This document shows positions 25,586-33,887 of a DNA stretch of 64,000 nt, piece after piece. The stretch lies in contig OZ244043.1 of assembly GCA_965215215.1 (NCBI GenBank), forward strand, positions 1,240,001-1,304,000, in the 5' to 3' direction. The notes beneath the pieces were generated by a model. That model had not been told where the DNA came from. It worked only from the letters and a program-made list of their open reading frames with translations, and made no database searches. Source of the DNA: CALDTK01 sp965215215. GTDB lineage: Bacteria > Bacteroidota > Bacteroidia > Chitinophagales > Saprospiraceae. The position numbers and the translations under genes are program-made. Each line of letters starts with the position of its first letter. Within the stretch, counting starts at the first letter, position 1.

Positions 25586-28174
25586 CTACCCCCCAGCCGC
25601 CCCCACCAGCGCCTCAAAAGGCAAATTGATCCCTAGCACCCAATACGGATTAGCCCACTCCCCTTCGCGTTCTCGGTACGCCACATCGAACCGGAAGAAG
25701 CGGAAGGCCCCGAACCCGACGTTCGTGAGTCCGGCGCCCACCTCGGCGTAGGATCGGCTCCCGTCCGCGAGCAGGATGCCGCCACCGCGCAGCAACACCT
25801 GCCAACCCAACTTGCGGAGCAGCGGCAGGCGTTGCCAGAGGAGGCCGTTGAAATTGTGCTCCACCATGCCGTCGACCCACGCCCCGTCCGTAGCGAAATC
25901 GTAGGGCGCCAGCGTGAGGAAACGACTGAGGTAATCCGAGATCCCGTTCACGTTCAGACGGTTTCCCGTGAAGAGCTGCTGATCGGTGAGGTAGCGAGGT
26001 CCCCGGTATACGGGCGCGAACCCTGCACCCACGCGCATCCCTAGGCGACCGACCCGGCCGAGGTTAAACTCGTCCTTTCGCGCCCCGGCCTGCAGGAAGA
26101 GAAACTCGACCGGCTCCGCCCCCTCCGCGCCGCCGCTCAGCTCGCGCCCGTAACGCCAACTGAGGGTGAGCTCGGGTCCGCCGCCGCCGAGCGCAAAATT
26201 TCCGTCGGGCCTCACGCTGTAGCGCAGTCCGGGGGTGTACGAAATACGCCCCGATAACTTGGCGAACGTGGCGTTCGGAATGGTGTCGTAAACTCCGGAT
26301 CGGTCACCGACTTCCGGCAGGTTGGGGGCGTACGTTCGGTCCTTTTTGCGCAGACTGAGGTCCGAGCGGTTGTCACGCGCCCGGCGTTGCTCGATCTCGA
26401 CGGCCAGGTTCAGGTCGGCCCAGGGCGGCGCGGAGGTCATCGTGCCCGGGCGCCGCAACTTCGCGGTGTAGCCGATCGCAACGAAATCTCGCTGGTACAA
26501 CTTCATCAGGTTCCGCTTCCCCCACAGGTTGTACAGCTCGTTCCAGCGCTCGGTCACCGGCGCGGCCCGGTGGTAATCGGTTAGCTCACGCCCGCCACGA
26601 AGGGTGAGGGTACGCCGGTCGGTCCGGTCGAAGCGGTAGCTGAGCGAAGCCGTCGGGTAAAAGCACCGGTCCGCGACCCCGTACCGAACGAGTCCGCCGA
26701 CGCTGTAGGCGCGCGTGGCCAACTCGTCCGATTCCTTCGTGTACGCCACACCCGCCCCGAGCCGAAGTCCGGTGACCGGGTGAAAGGCAAGGTCGAGCAG
26801 CGGACTGGTGAAGTTCCAGCTCGTGTGCTTGCGCCAGTCGGAGTAGGTGTAACCAAACAGCGCGTCGACTCCGAACTCGTTCCGGGCTGCCTGCACGCTA
26901 TCGCGGTACACCGGCGAAGTCCGCACCCGACGAATGCTATCCTTGCGCTCGTAGTCCCGCACCTCCGGCGCGGTGAGCGCGATCGGTCGATCCTCCCAAC
27001 TCGCGCTGTCCACCTCGTTCGCTTCGGGCAGCACCTCGGTAACGACGCGCCCGAAGGGCGACTCCGGCCAGTCGGGATCGCGGTCGTAGTCGCTGTACAC
27101 GGCCGTAAAGTCGCCGGTGAGCACGAAGCCGAGCAGGTTGAAATACGGCTCGACGCGCCGTTGGTACACCTCCCAGTTGCCATCCACCTCGCGGTAGCTC
27201 TGCGCGATCCCCAAGGTGTCGATGCCGTTGGCCTGGATCGGCCCGCCGAGCAGGTAGAGGTCGGCGTCGAGCAGGTGAAAGCTCTCGTCCTCGACGTAAA
27301 GCGTCCCCGCGTAGGCGGCGAGCGAAGGTCGGCGCGGCCGGATGCCGATACGGTAGATCAACCGCCCGTTTTCGGGAGAGCGCCTCGAACCGTCTAGGGA
27401 AAACGTGTAGGTCTGCGGCGCGCCCGTGGCCAGGGGCGAGAGGATGGTTTTGCCGAAGTCGACCGTGCGTTGGTACAGATCGAATTCGAGTCCGGCGGCG
27501 GTATTAAACGAGTACCCCCGCGGGTCGCCGCTCACCTTGCTCGCCACTACGGTCTCCTTCACCTTATTCGGCGGCTCTACCTGCAAGATCGAGCGTGCCT
27601 CACTCAGGTACAAAATCCCCGCGCGATTGCTGTCGAGCAGCCCGTTGAGGTCGCCGAGCTCCTGACCCATGATCTTTTCGGGAGCCTCGGCCATACGCAG
27701 CTGCCCCTTCAGGTACACGTCTACCTCGTAGCGCGCGTCCGCCCGTAGGTACCCCTCCCGCCGGGCCGCGGCTTCGCGCATGATCCGGTAGGCCGGGTCC
27801 TCGCCGCCCGACGAAACCGTCGCCTCGTCGAGGGTGTACGTGGCCGGCTCCAGCCGCACGTCCAGCCGCACGGCTTCCGTCCCCGCGGACACCTCCCGTT
27901 CGCTCACGGCAAAACCGATGCTGCGAAACTGCAACTTTCCACCGTCGCCGCCGAGATCGATCGCGTAGCGCCCGTCGTCGGAGGAGGTCACGCCGACGTC
28001 GCTGCCGGCCACGCCGATGGTCACGTAGCCGAGCGGCTCACCGCCGGAATCGCTAACGACACCCGTTACGCGCTGCGCCCAGCTCGCCGAGCTCCACAGT
28101 AGGGCGATGCAGACGCCTAGCGTAACTTGGGTGGTGTTCGGCACGCGCGTAAAGAACGAATAGGAAGTTCGCAC
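25586..28174 (-). CDS. DUF5686 / CarboxypepD_reg outer-membrane protein
   Basis: An 862-residue protein with a signal peptide (ending SSASWAQR). A carboxypeptidase-like regulatory domain follows (RVTGVVSDSGGEPLGYVTIG, DDGRYAIDLG), then a long DUF5686-type region including the conserved AYRIMREAAARRE and the ADARYEVDVYLKG segment. A membrane-barrel C-terminal half begins at about residue 430. The family is common in Bacteroidota outer membranes; its transport or assembly function is not established. The start used here (28174) lies 64 bases from the divergent DUF1622 gene. GC is uniformly high, so it is a core gene. Confidence 0.8.
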   Translation of the reverse strand: MRTSYSFFTRVPNTTQVTLGVCIALLWSSASWAQRVTGVVSDSGGEPLGYVTIGVAGSDVGVTSSDDGRYAIDLGGDGGKLQFRSIGFAVSEREVSAGTEAVRLDVRLEPATYTLDEATVSSGGEDPAYRIMREAAARREGYLRADARYEVDVYLKGQLRMAEAPEKIMGQELGDLNGLLDSNRAGILYLSEARSILQVEPPNKVKETVVASKVSGDPRGYSFNTAAGLEFDLYQRTVDFGKTILSPLATGAPQTYTFSLDGSRRSPENGRLIYRIGIRPRRPSLAAYAGTLYVEDESFHLLDADLYLLGGPIQANGIDTLGIAQSYREVDGNWEVYQRRVEPYFNLLGFVLTGDFTAVYSDYDRDPDWPESPFGRVVTEVLPEANEVDSASWEDRPIALTAPEVRDYERKDSIRRVRTSPVYRDSVQAARNEFGVDALFGYTYSDWRKHTSWNFTSPLLDLAFHPVTGLRLGAGVAYTKESDELATRAYSVGGLVRYGVADRCFYPTASLSYRFDRTDRRTLTLRGGRELTDYHRAAPVTERWNELYNLWGKRNLMKLYQRDFVAIGYTAKLRRPGTMTSAPPWADLNLAVEIEQRRARDNRSDLSLRKKDRTYAPNLPEVGDRSGVYDTIPNATFAKLSGRISYTPGLRYSVRPDGNFALGGGGPELTLSWRYGRELSGGAEGAEPVEFLFLQAGARKDEFNLGRVGRLGMRVGAGFAPVYRGPRYLTDQQLFTGNRLNVNGISDYLSRFLTLAPYDFATDGAWVDGMVEHNFNGLLWQRLPLLRKLGWQVLLRGGGILLADGSRSYAEVGAGLTNVGFGAFRFFRFDVAYREREGEWANPYWVLGINLPFEALVGAAGG

Positions 28175-28238
28175 TACTCCCCCAACGCATCGGAAGTAAG
28201 TACCACAATGCCCCGGATTTGACCTTATTTACCCTTCA

Positions 28239-28625
28239 ATGAGCCTCCTGAAATCCTACATCGGCCACATCGCGGAAGGCATCGAGGTCGCCGGGGTCGC
28301 GATCATGGTCGCCGGTTTGCTGTACGCGTTCTACATCTTCGTCCGGAAGGGCAGGCTACCGAAAGCGTACGAGGCGCTGCGACTGCGCGTCGGGAAGGCC
28401 ATCTTGCTCGGGCTCGAGATCTTGGTCGCCGCCGACATCATCACCACCATCACCACGAAACCGACCATCGAATCGACCTTAGTCCTGGGACTCATCGTAC
28501 TGATCCGGACCTTCCTCTCGTTCTCGCTCGAAGTCGAGCTGGAAGGCAAGTGGCCCTGGCAGCAACGGCCCGCCGCCGAGCGGAGCGACGCGACCGATGA
28601 GTCAAGTGAGGCTCCCAACGTTTAG
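28239..28625 (+). CDS. DUF1622 family membrane protein
   Basis: A 128-residue inner-membrane protein with three hydrophobic helices (GVAIMVAGLLYAFYIFV, AILLGLEILVAADIITTI, LVLGLIVLIRTFLSFSLEVELEG) and the DUF1622 landmarks GLEILVAADII and RTFLSFSLEVE. Its function is unknown in the family. The stop lies 45 bases before the decarboxylase start, so the two may share a transcript. Confidence 0.85.
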   Translation: MSLLKSYIGHIAEGIEVAGVAIMVAGLLYAFYIFVRKGRLPKAYEALRLRVGKAILLGLEILVAADIITTITTKPTIESTLVLGLIVLIRTFLSFSLEVELEGKWPWQQRPAAERSDATDESSEAPNV

Positions 28626-28669
28626 CCTTCGTACGCCCAGGTTTCCGCCACTAGCCCTACCCTCCCGCG

Positions 28670-30052
28670 ATGTCTCCCCCCCAATCCTTCCGTCAGCGCG
28701 CGCACGCGCTCGTAGACGTCCTCGCCGATCACCTCGAAGCGAGCGCTCACAGTCAGCGCCCGGCGATCCCTTACCAAAGTCCGGAGGCCGCCTACGCCTA
28801 CTGGGCCGGGTTCGACGGCAGTCCCGAAGAGGCCTTCGCCGCCGCGCTCGAGCAGAGCACGGCCGTCCACCACCCGGGCTACGTCGGTCACCAGGTTGCC
28901 GTGCCGGCCGATGAGGCCATACTGGCCAGCTTCGTATCCGACGTGCTCAACAACGGCTCAGCCGTCTACGAGATGGGTATGGCCGCCAACGCCATCGAGC
29001 GCCGGGTCGTCGGGGAGCTTTGCGCGGGACTCGGGTTACCGGATGGCGCCAGTGGAATCTTCACGTCCGGCGGAAGTCTGGCCAACCTCACCGCCCTGCT
29101 CGCCGCCCGCCAGGCGAAGGCCCCCGCGGCTGCCGCCGAAACCCTCTGCGTGCTGGTCAGCGACCAGGCCCACTACTGCATCGACCGCGCGGTCCGCATC
29201 ATGGGCTGGGGCGCGGGGGGCGTCGTGGAGCTGCGCACGGGGGCAGATTTCAAAATCGTACCGGAAGCCCTCGACGAGGGCCTGGCGGAAGCCGCGCGCC
29301 GCGGTCGCCGACCGATCGCGATCGTCGGCATGGCCTGCTCCACGAGTACCGGTACCTACGACGACCTCACCGCGATTGCCGCGTTCGCGAAACGGCACGA
29401 GCTCTGGTTCCACGTGGACGGGGCGCACGGGGCCGCGGCGAGTTTTAGCGCAAGCGAACGGCACCGGGTCGCGGGTATCGAGCACGCCGATACCATCACC
29501 CTCGACGCGCACAAAATGATGCTGACCCCGGCGCTGACCACCGCGCTACTCTACGCGCGGGAGGCCGACAGCTACCGGACCTTCGCGCAGCGGGCCGACT
29601 ACCTCTGGGGCGACGCCGGGCCGGAATGGTACCACTCCGGCCAGCGGACCGTGGAGTGCACGAAGTTGATGCTGGGACTACGGATTTTCGCGGTGCTGCT
29701 CGAGCGCGGACTCGACGGTATCGGGGAGTACGTGACCTCGCGCCACAATTTAGCCAGGGCTTTCGCCAAAACACTTCGGGCCAAACCGGGCTGGGAGGTA
29801 GCCGCCGCGCCGGAGAGTAACATCGTTTGCTTCCGCCACAATCCCCCGGAGATCAACGAGCCCGGCATGCTCGACGCACACAATATGAGCCTGCGCGAGC
29901 GACTCCTGCACGATGGCCGCTTCTACGTGGTCAACACCCGACTGCGCGGCGTGTACTGGCTGCGCGTAACCTTGATGAACCCGCAGACTACCCTCGAACA
30001 CCTGGAGGAGCTACTGGAACTCTGCGAGGTTGAGCTCGAAGTCGGGCACTAA
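28670..30052 (+). CDS. PLP-dependent decarboxylase (group II)
   Basis: A 460-residue cytoplasmic enzyme of the group II pyridoxal-phosphate decarboxylase family (aromatic-L-amino-acid, glutamate and diaminobutyrate decarboxylases). Visible marks are GIFTSGGSLANLTALLAAR (cofactor phosphate), FHVDGAHGAAASF (Asp contacting the pyridine N) and LDAHKMM with Lys282 as the Schiff-base lysine. Substrate cannot be told from sequence alone; diaminobutyrate- or tyrosine-type are possible. Its 3' end overlaps the convergent Uma2 gene by 42 bases. Two dispersed 14-bp motif copies are inside. Confidence 0.9.
   Translation: MSPPQSFRQRAHALVDVLADHLEASAHSQRPAIPYQSPEAAYAYWAGFDGSPEEAFAAALEQSTAVHHPGYVGHQVAVPADEAILASFVSDVLNNGSAVYEMGMAANAIERRVVGELCAGLGLPDGASGIFTSGGSLANLTALLAARQAKAPAAAAETLCVLVSDQAHYCIDRAVRIMGWGAGGVVELRTGADFKIVPEALDEGLAEAARRGRRPIAIVGMACSTSTGTYDDLTAIAAFAKRHELWFHVDGAHGAAASFSASERHRVAGIEHADTITLDAHKMMLTPALTTALLYAREADSYRTFAQRADYLWGDAGPEWYHSGQRTVECTKLMLGLRIFAVLLERGLDGIGEYVTSRHNLARAFAKTLRAKPGWEVAAAPESNIVCFRHNPPEINEPGMLDAHNMSLRERLLHDGRFYVVNTRLRGVYWLRVTLMNPQTTLEHLEELLELCEVELEVGH
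29442..29455 (+). repeat. Dispersed 14-bp motif
   Basis: GTTTTAGCGCAAGC in the PLP decarboxylase, read SFSAS. Confidence 0.75.
29759..29772 (-). repeat. Dispersed 14-bp motif
   Basis: GCTTTCGCCAAAAC in the PLP decarboxylase, read AFAKT; inverted pair with 29442-29455. Confidence 0.75.
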
Positions 30053-30712
30053 CTCACCGGCGACAAGGTGCTGACTAAAATCATCCACTACGACTACCTC
30101 CTCACCCGGACGGTAGATATACGCCTTCCGCTGTTTCGGGTCGATGAGCCAAGCGAGGAGCACTCCGGCCGGGAGCCAGACCTCTCGCATCTTCTCTTGC
30201 AACTTACCTAAGCGATCCGATTTCGAGCGCACTTCGATTATGAAGTCGGGGACCACTCGGGCGAAGTGATCGAATTCCTTCGGGTCGAGCGCGGAGAGTC
30301 GTTCCGGAGAGACCCAGGCTGCATCTGGCGCGCGGACGGATCCATCGGGTAGTGCAAAGCCTACGTTGCCAGTAAACACATTGCCGATCCGGTGCTGATG
30401 CCACCAAAGGCCGAGCTCTAGAAAAGCTACCCCTTTATATCCCGCACAAGCAAGCGAAAGGGGAGCTGTTACCTCCACGGTACCGTCGGCATCCAGTTCG
30501 GCGCGCAGCTTCGGATACTGCCTACAAAATTGAAGGAAGCCATCGCGGTGGAGCTCGAGCGGTAACCTTACGCTTCGGGGGCCACTGGGAATCACGAGCA
30601 GTCCCGTAAGTGTAGCACCAAGATCTACAGGTTCCTCGAGCAAGATCGTCACCGATTCAAAGTAGTCGAAAAAAAAGACCGCCCCCAACCCGAAGGCCGA
30701 GGACGATCTCAA
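30011..30712 (-). CDS. Uma2 family (DUF820) restriction-like nuclease
   Basis: Up to 233 residues, with the DUF820 fold marks: LSLACAGYKGVAFLELGLWW, VRAPDAAWVSPERLSAL, VVPDFIIEVRSKSDRLGKLQEKM and AWLIDPKQRKAYIYRP. The Asp of VPDF and the Glu and Ser/Lys of EVRSKSD correspond to the PD-(D/E)xK-like active site. These proteins are abundant in Cyanobacteria and present in Bacteroidota; biological role unknown. The first ATG (30712) gives an extra 20 residues with FFFDYF; a GTG at 30652 is a likely alternative start. It overlaps the convergent decarboxylase end. Confidence 0.82.
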   Translation of the reverse strand: MRSSSAFGLGAVFFFDYFESVTILLEEPVDLGATLTGLLVIPSGPRSVRLPLELHRDGFLQFCRQYPKLRAELDADGTVEVTAPLSLACAGYKGVAFLELGLWWHQHRIGNVFTGNVGFALPDGSVRAPDAAWVSPERLSALDPKEFDHFARVVPDFIIEVRSKSDRLGKLQEKMREVWLPAGVLLAWLIDPKQRKAYIYRPGEEVVVVDDFSQHLVAGELVPDFELNLAEFQ

Positions 30713-30837
30713 CTAACCAAAATCAGTCTCCGCGTTGGTGGTCTCTTAAATTCGTCGCCACTCGGGGCGCCGCGCTCGCGAGACACCTTTGAGACGCAGA
30801 CTTCGTGCCGAGGTCACACCCCCAACCAAAAAAGATT

Positions 30838-32652
30838 ATGACGGACAATACCGCCCCCTCCGCCATCTACCTCGATCGCCTCGCCAAACTGCGCGCCGCT
30901 CTGCGGAAAGCGGGCGTGCAGGCCCTCGTCCTCCCCTCCGCCGATCCGCACCAGAGCGAGTACGTCGCCGAGCGGTGGGCGGGGCGCCGCTACTTCAGTG
31001 GGTTCAGCGGCTCGGCGGGTACGGCCGTAGTCACCCCCGACGGCGGTGGCGTCTGGACGGACAGTCGCTACTTCGCGCAGGCCCCCGCGGAGCTCGCGCG
31101 CACCAGCGGCCTGCCAATGTTCAAGGACGCGCAGGGCGAGGACGGCTACGTCGACTGGCTCGCCCAAACCCTACCGGCAGGTAGCACCGTGGGCGTCGAC
31201 GGCAAAAACTTCACCGTGCGCCAGGTCAGCAACATGGAGCGGGCTTTCGCCAAAACCGGTCTCGAGCTGCGCACGGACGTGGACGTGCTCGACGAGGTGT
31301 GGGCCGACCGCCCCACCCTGCCGGCGACGAATCTCTTCACCCACGCCGTGAGTTTCGCCGGCCGTAGCGCCGAAGAAAAGTTGGCCGATTTACGGCATCA
31401 GCTCACCGAGGCCGGGCTGACGCATACGTTCCTCTCCGCCCTCGACGAGATCGCCTGGCTGCTCAACATTCGGGCGAGCGACATTTCGAAAAACCCGCTC
31501 GCGATCGCCTACGCCCTCGTGAGCGCGTACGGGGTCGAGCTGTACACGGAGGGGGGTCGCATCGACGGGGAAACGGCGGCCCGTTTTCGCGAAAGCGGCA
31601 TCAGCGTGCACCCGTACGCCGACCATGAGGCAGCCCTACGCGAGCTGCCGGCCGACGCCCGGGTCGGCATCGACGAGGATCAGATCAACGCGCACCTGGC
31701 GGGCCTCATTCCCGAGGAAAGCTACCGCGCCTTTAAGAGTCCGCTCCGCCTCGCTAAGGCCATCAAGAATCCAACCGAGATCGAGCACCTCCGCCGCGCC
31801 CACGAGCGCGACGGCGTGGCCCTGGTCCGCGCCTTCCGCTGGCTGGAGCACGAGCTCCGCGAGCGCACGGTGCGCGAAACGGAGTTCGCCGACAAGCTCG
31901 CGGAGTGCCGCGGGGAGATGGACGATTACTACGGCGAGAGCTTCGCGCCGATCGTGGCCTACGGTCCGAACGCCGCCCTCCCCCACTACCACGCCGTGCG
32001 GGGCTCCGACGCCGAGATCGAGCCGCGGGGCATCCTCCTCGTCGACAGCGGCGGACAGTACCTCGACGGCACCACCGACATCACGCGCACCTTCGGGCTC
32101 GGCGCCTGCACCGAGGAGATGCGCGCGCGTTACACGCTCGTGCTCAAGGGCCACATCGCGCTGGCACGGGCTGTTTTCCCGGAAGGGACCCGCGGCGTAC
32201 AGCTCGACGTACTGGCGCGCCAGTTTCTGTGGCAACAGGGGCTCAACTTCGGCCACGGCACCGGCCACGGGGTCGGCTTCTTCCTCAACGTACACGAGCC
32301 CCCGCAGGGCTTCGTGGCCGGCCTCGGCGAGCGCGGCACCACGCCCTTCGCGGCCGGTATGCTCACCAGCAACGAGCCGGGCTACTACCTCGAGGGCGGC
32401 TACGGGATCCGCATCGAAAACCTCGTGCTCGCCGTGCCCGCCTTCGAAGACGACGAGGGCGCCGACGGCTACCTCCGCTTCGAGACCGTGACCTACTACC
32501 CCATCGACTACCTCCTCCTCGAGCCCGACCTCCTCGACGCCGGTGAGCGCCAGTGGCTCAACGCCTACCACGAGGACGTGCTGGAGCGGCTTTCGCCAAA
32601 ACTCGACGACGCGGAGCGCGAGTGGCTGGCCGAGCGCTGCGGGGCGCTGTAG
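30838..32652 (+). CDS. Xaa-Pro aminopeptidase, three-domain M24 type
   Basis: A 604-residue cytoplasmic aminopeptidase P. Two creatinase-like N-terminal domains (about 1-310) precede an M24 catalytic domain with metal ligands in LLVDSGGQYLDGTTDITRTF (two Asp), GHGTGHGVGFFLNVHEPP (His), MLTSNEPGYYLEGGYGIRIENL (two Glu). It removes N-terminal residues preceding proline. ATG 30838 (MTDNTAPSAIYLDRL) is chosen over 30805 because the extra 11 residues are not family-like. Length fits the eukaryote-type long form usual in Bacteroidota. It holds three exact 14-bp motif copies, the densest of any gene here. Confidence 0.94.
   Translation: MTDNTAPSAIYLDRLAKLRAALRKAGVQALVLPSADPHQSEYVAERWAGRRYFSGFSGSAGTAVVTPDGGGVWTDSRYFAQAPAELARTSGLPMFKDAQGEDGYVDWLAQTLPAGSTVGVDGKNFTVRQVSNMERAFAKTGLELRTDVDVLDEVWADRPTLPATNLFTHAVSFAGRSAEEKLADLRHQLTEAGLTHTFLSALDEIAWLLNIRASDISKNPLAIAYALVSAYGVELYTEGGRIDGETAARFRESGISVHPYADHEAALRELPADARVGIDEDQINAHLAGLIPEESYRAFKSPLRLAKAIKNPTEIEHLRRAHERDGVALVRAFRWLEHELRERTVRETEFADKLAECRGEMDDYYGESFAPIVAYGPNAALPHYHAVRGSDAEIEPRGILLVDSGGQYLDGTTDITRTFGLGACTEEMRARYTLVLKGHIALARAVFPEGTRGVQLDVLARQFLWQQGLNFGHGTGHGVGFFLNVHEPPQGFVAGLGERGTTPFAAGMLTSNEPGYYLEGGYGIRIENLVLAVPAFEDDEGADGYLRFETVTYYPIDYLLLEPDLLDAGERQWLNAYHEDVLERLSPKLDDAEREWLAERCGAL
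31243..31256 (-). repeat. Dispersed 14-bp motif
   Basis: GCTTTCGCCAAAAC in the Xaa-Pro aminopeptidase, read AFAKT. Confidence 0.75.
31583..31596 (+). repeat. Dispersed 14-bp motif
   Basis: GTTTTCGCGAAAGC in the Xaa-Pro aminopeptidase, read RFRES; inverted pair with 31243-31256. Confidence 0.75.
32589..32602 (-). repeat. Dispersed 14-bp motif
   Basis: GCTTTCGCCAAAAC at the end of the Xaa-Pro aminopeptidase, read LSPKL although the 14 bases equal the copy at 31243 read AFAKT. Confidence 0.8.
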
Positions 32653-32706
32653 GGCTAGCCACCTTTTGCGAGACGGGGTGCATCTACCCAGAAACACCCT
32701 GCCGCT

Positions 32707-33873
32707 ATGCGAATCTCCATCCCGAAGCCCTGCCACGAAGACTGGGAGTCGATGACCCCCACCGACAAGGGTCGACACTGCGCCGCTTGCGCTAAAACGG
32801 TGATCGACTTTACGGGGATGGGGGATTTAGCGGTCCGCCGAACGCTGCGGGGGGCGGGACCAGGGCAAACCTGCGGGCGGTTCTACCCCGACCAGCTCAA
32901 TCGACCGCTGTCGGCGGGGGTGCGCGCTTCGCCGGTAGGCTGGTTGGCGCTGGTGGCGGCGGGACTCACAGGTATCGGTACCGCTACTGATAATCCGGTA
33001 GATAGCCCACCGCTCGCTCAGCACCAGGGCGGCGAGCAAAACGGTAAAGTCGATGCGGTAAAATCTACTTGCTCGATCCCTCCCCCGGGAGCTCGGGTAG
33101 GTGAAGCTACTCTAATCGTTTCCGAAGTTGAGTGGGGGGTAGAACCACCCATGACAGGCGGAATCGAACTAGCACAACAGGATTCGACTCCAGCGTACGC
33201 GGAGGCGGTCGAGCCGGATATGGGCGAACTAGCCGTCTCGGGTGTCCGCAATTCGCGTGTCTATCCGGTTGAAGAGCCTTTTGCTCCGCCTGGGATGGTA
33301 CACGTAGACGGAGCGGGAGAAGACCCTCCACCGCCCCCACCGCCAGTGGTAAGCACCGTATCAACATCGCCACCAGCGGGCCTTCCGTACGGCACCTTGA
33401 CACACGAAAGCGCTAGAAAAGCACAAACTATCCGCAAAGCTGAATCCCCGAGTGTTCTTGCGGACGAAGAGAGCTTGCCTCGAGTAAGCGAGCTCCATAG
33501 GCTTGGGCCACGATCCCAAAAGTCCATCTCGATCGTACCGAAAGATTTAGAGTCACCTACCGAAATGGCCTTAGTAAGCCGAGATCGCTCGGCGGATACG
33601 ATCGGGGAGCTACCGCGGCCGTTTTCACGGGAAATTTCGCCACTCACACTGACCCCGAACCCATCGGGGTCTACAACCCGGATCCTCGTGCCGAAAGGCG
33701 GCACCCTCGTCAACGTGTATTCTACCGGGGGGGATCTACGCTTCTCCAAGGTGATCGACGGTGACGTCTCCGAGCTCGAACTTCCGGTAGGCTCCGCGGC
33801 GGGTGTGTACCTCGTGGAGGTGGTAGACTCGTACGGAATGCGACTCGGTATCGGTAAGTGGTTGGTGCAGTAA
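32707..33873 (+). CDS. Cys-motif N-terminus, T9SS sorting-domain protein
   Basis: 388 residues. The start has the small Cys/His motif seen at the head of some Bacteroidota envelope proteins (KPCHEDWESMTPTDKGRHCA with CAAC and KTVIDFT), then a single hydrophobic segment (about 78-98, VGWLALVAAGLTGIGTAT). A long low-complexity region with prolines (EDPPPPPPPVV) and serines follows. The end is a type A T9SS sorting domain (LTLTPNPSGSTTRILV ... GVYLVEVVDSYGM). It lacks a normal N-terminal leader, which is odd for a T9SS substrate. The central part is unrecognised. Confidence 0.6.
   Translation: MRISIPKPCHEDWESMTPTDKGRHCAACAKTVIDFTGMGDLAVRRTLRGAGPGQTCGRFYPDQLNRPLSAGVRASPVGWLALVAAGLTGIGTATDNPVDSPPLAQHQGGEQNGKVDAVKSTCSIPPPGARVGEATLIVSEVEWGVEPPMTGGIELAQQDSTPAYAEAVEPDMGELAVSGVRNSRVYPVEEPFAPPGMVHVDGAGEDPPPPPPPVVSTVSTSPPAGLPYGTLTHESARKAQTIRKAESPSVLADEESLPRVSELHRLGPRSQKSISIVPKDLESPTEMALVSRDRSADTIGELPRPFSREISPLTLTPNPSGSTTRILVPKGGTLVNVYSTGGDLRFSKVIDGDVSELELPVGSAAGVYLVEVVDSYGMRLGIGKWLVQ
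32785..32798 (-). repeat. Dispersed 14-bp motif
   Basis: GCTTGCGCTAAAAC over the CAAC-KT part of the Cys-motif protein, read ACAKT. Confidence 0.7.
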
Positions 33874-33887
33874 CGCCTCGCGCGGCT

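Noticed and set aside
31636..32778. 380-codon antisense frame over the aminopeptidase
   Set aside because: Codon-position shadow of an intact M24 gene.
33605..33640. GTTTTCACGGGAAAT as another copy of the 14-bp motif
   Set aside because: Three or more mismatches at fixed positions; not counted.
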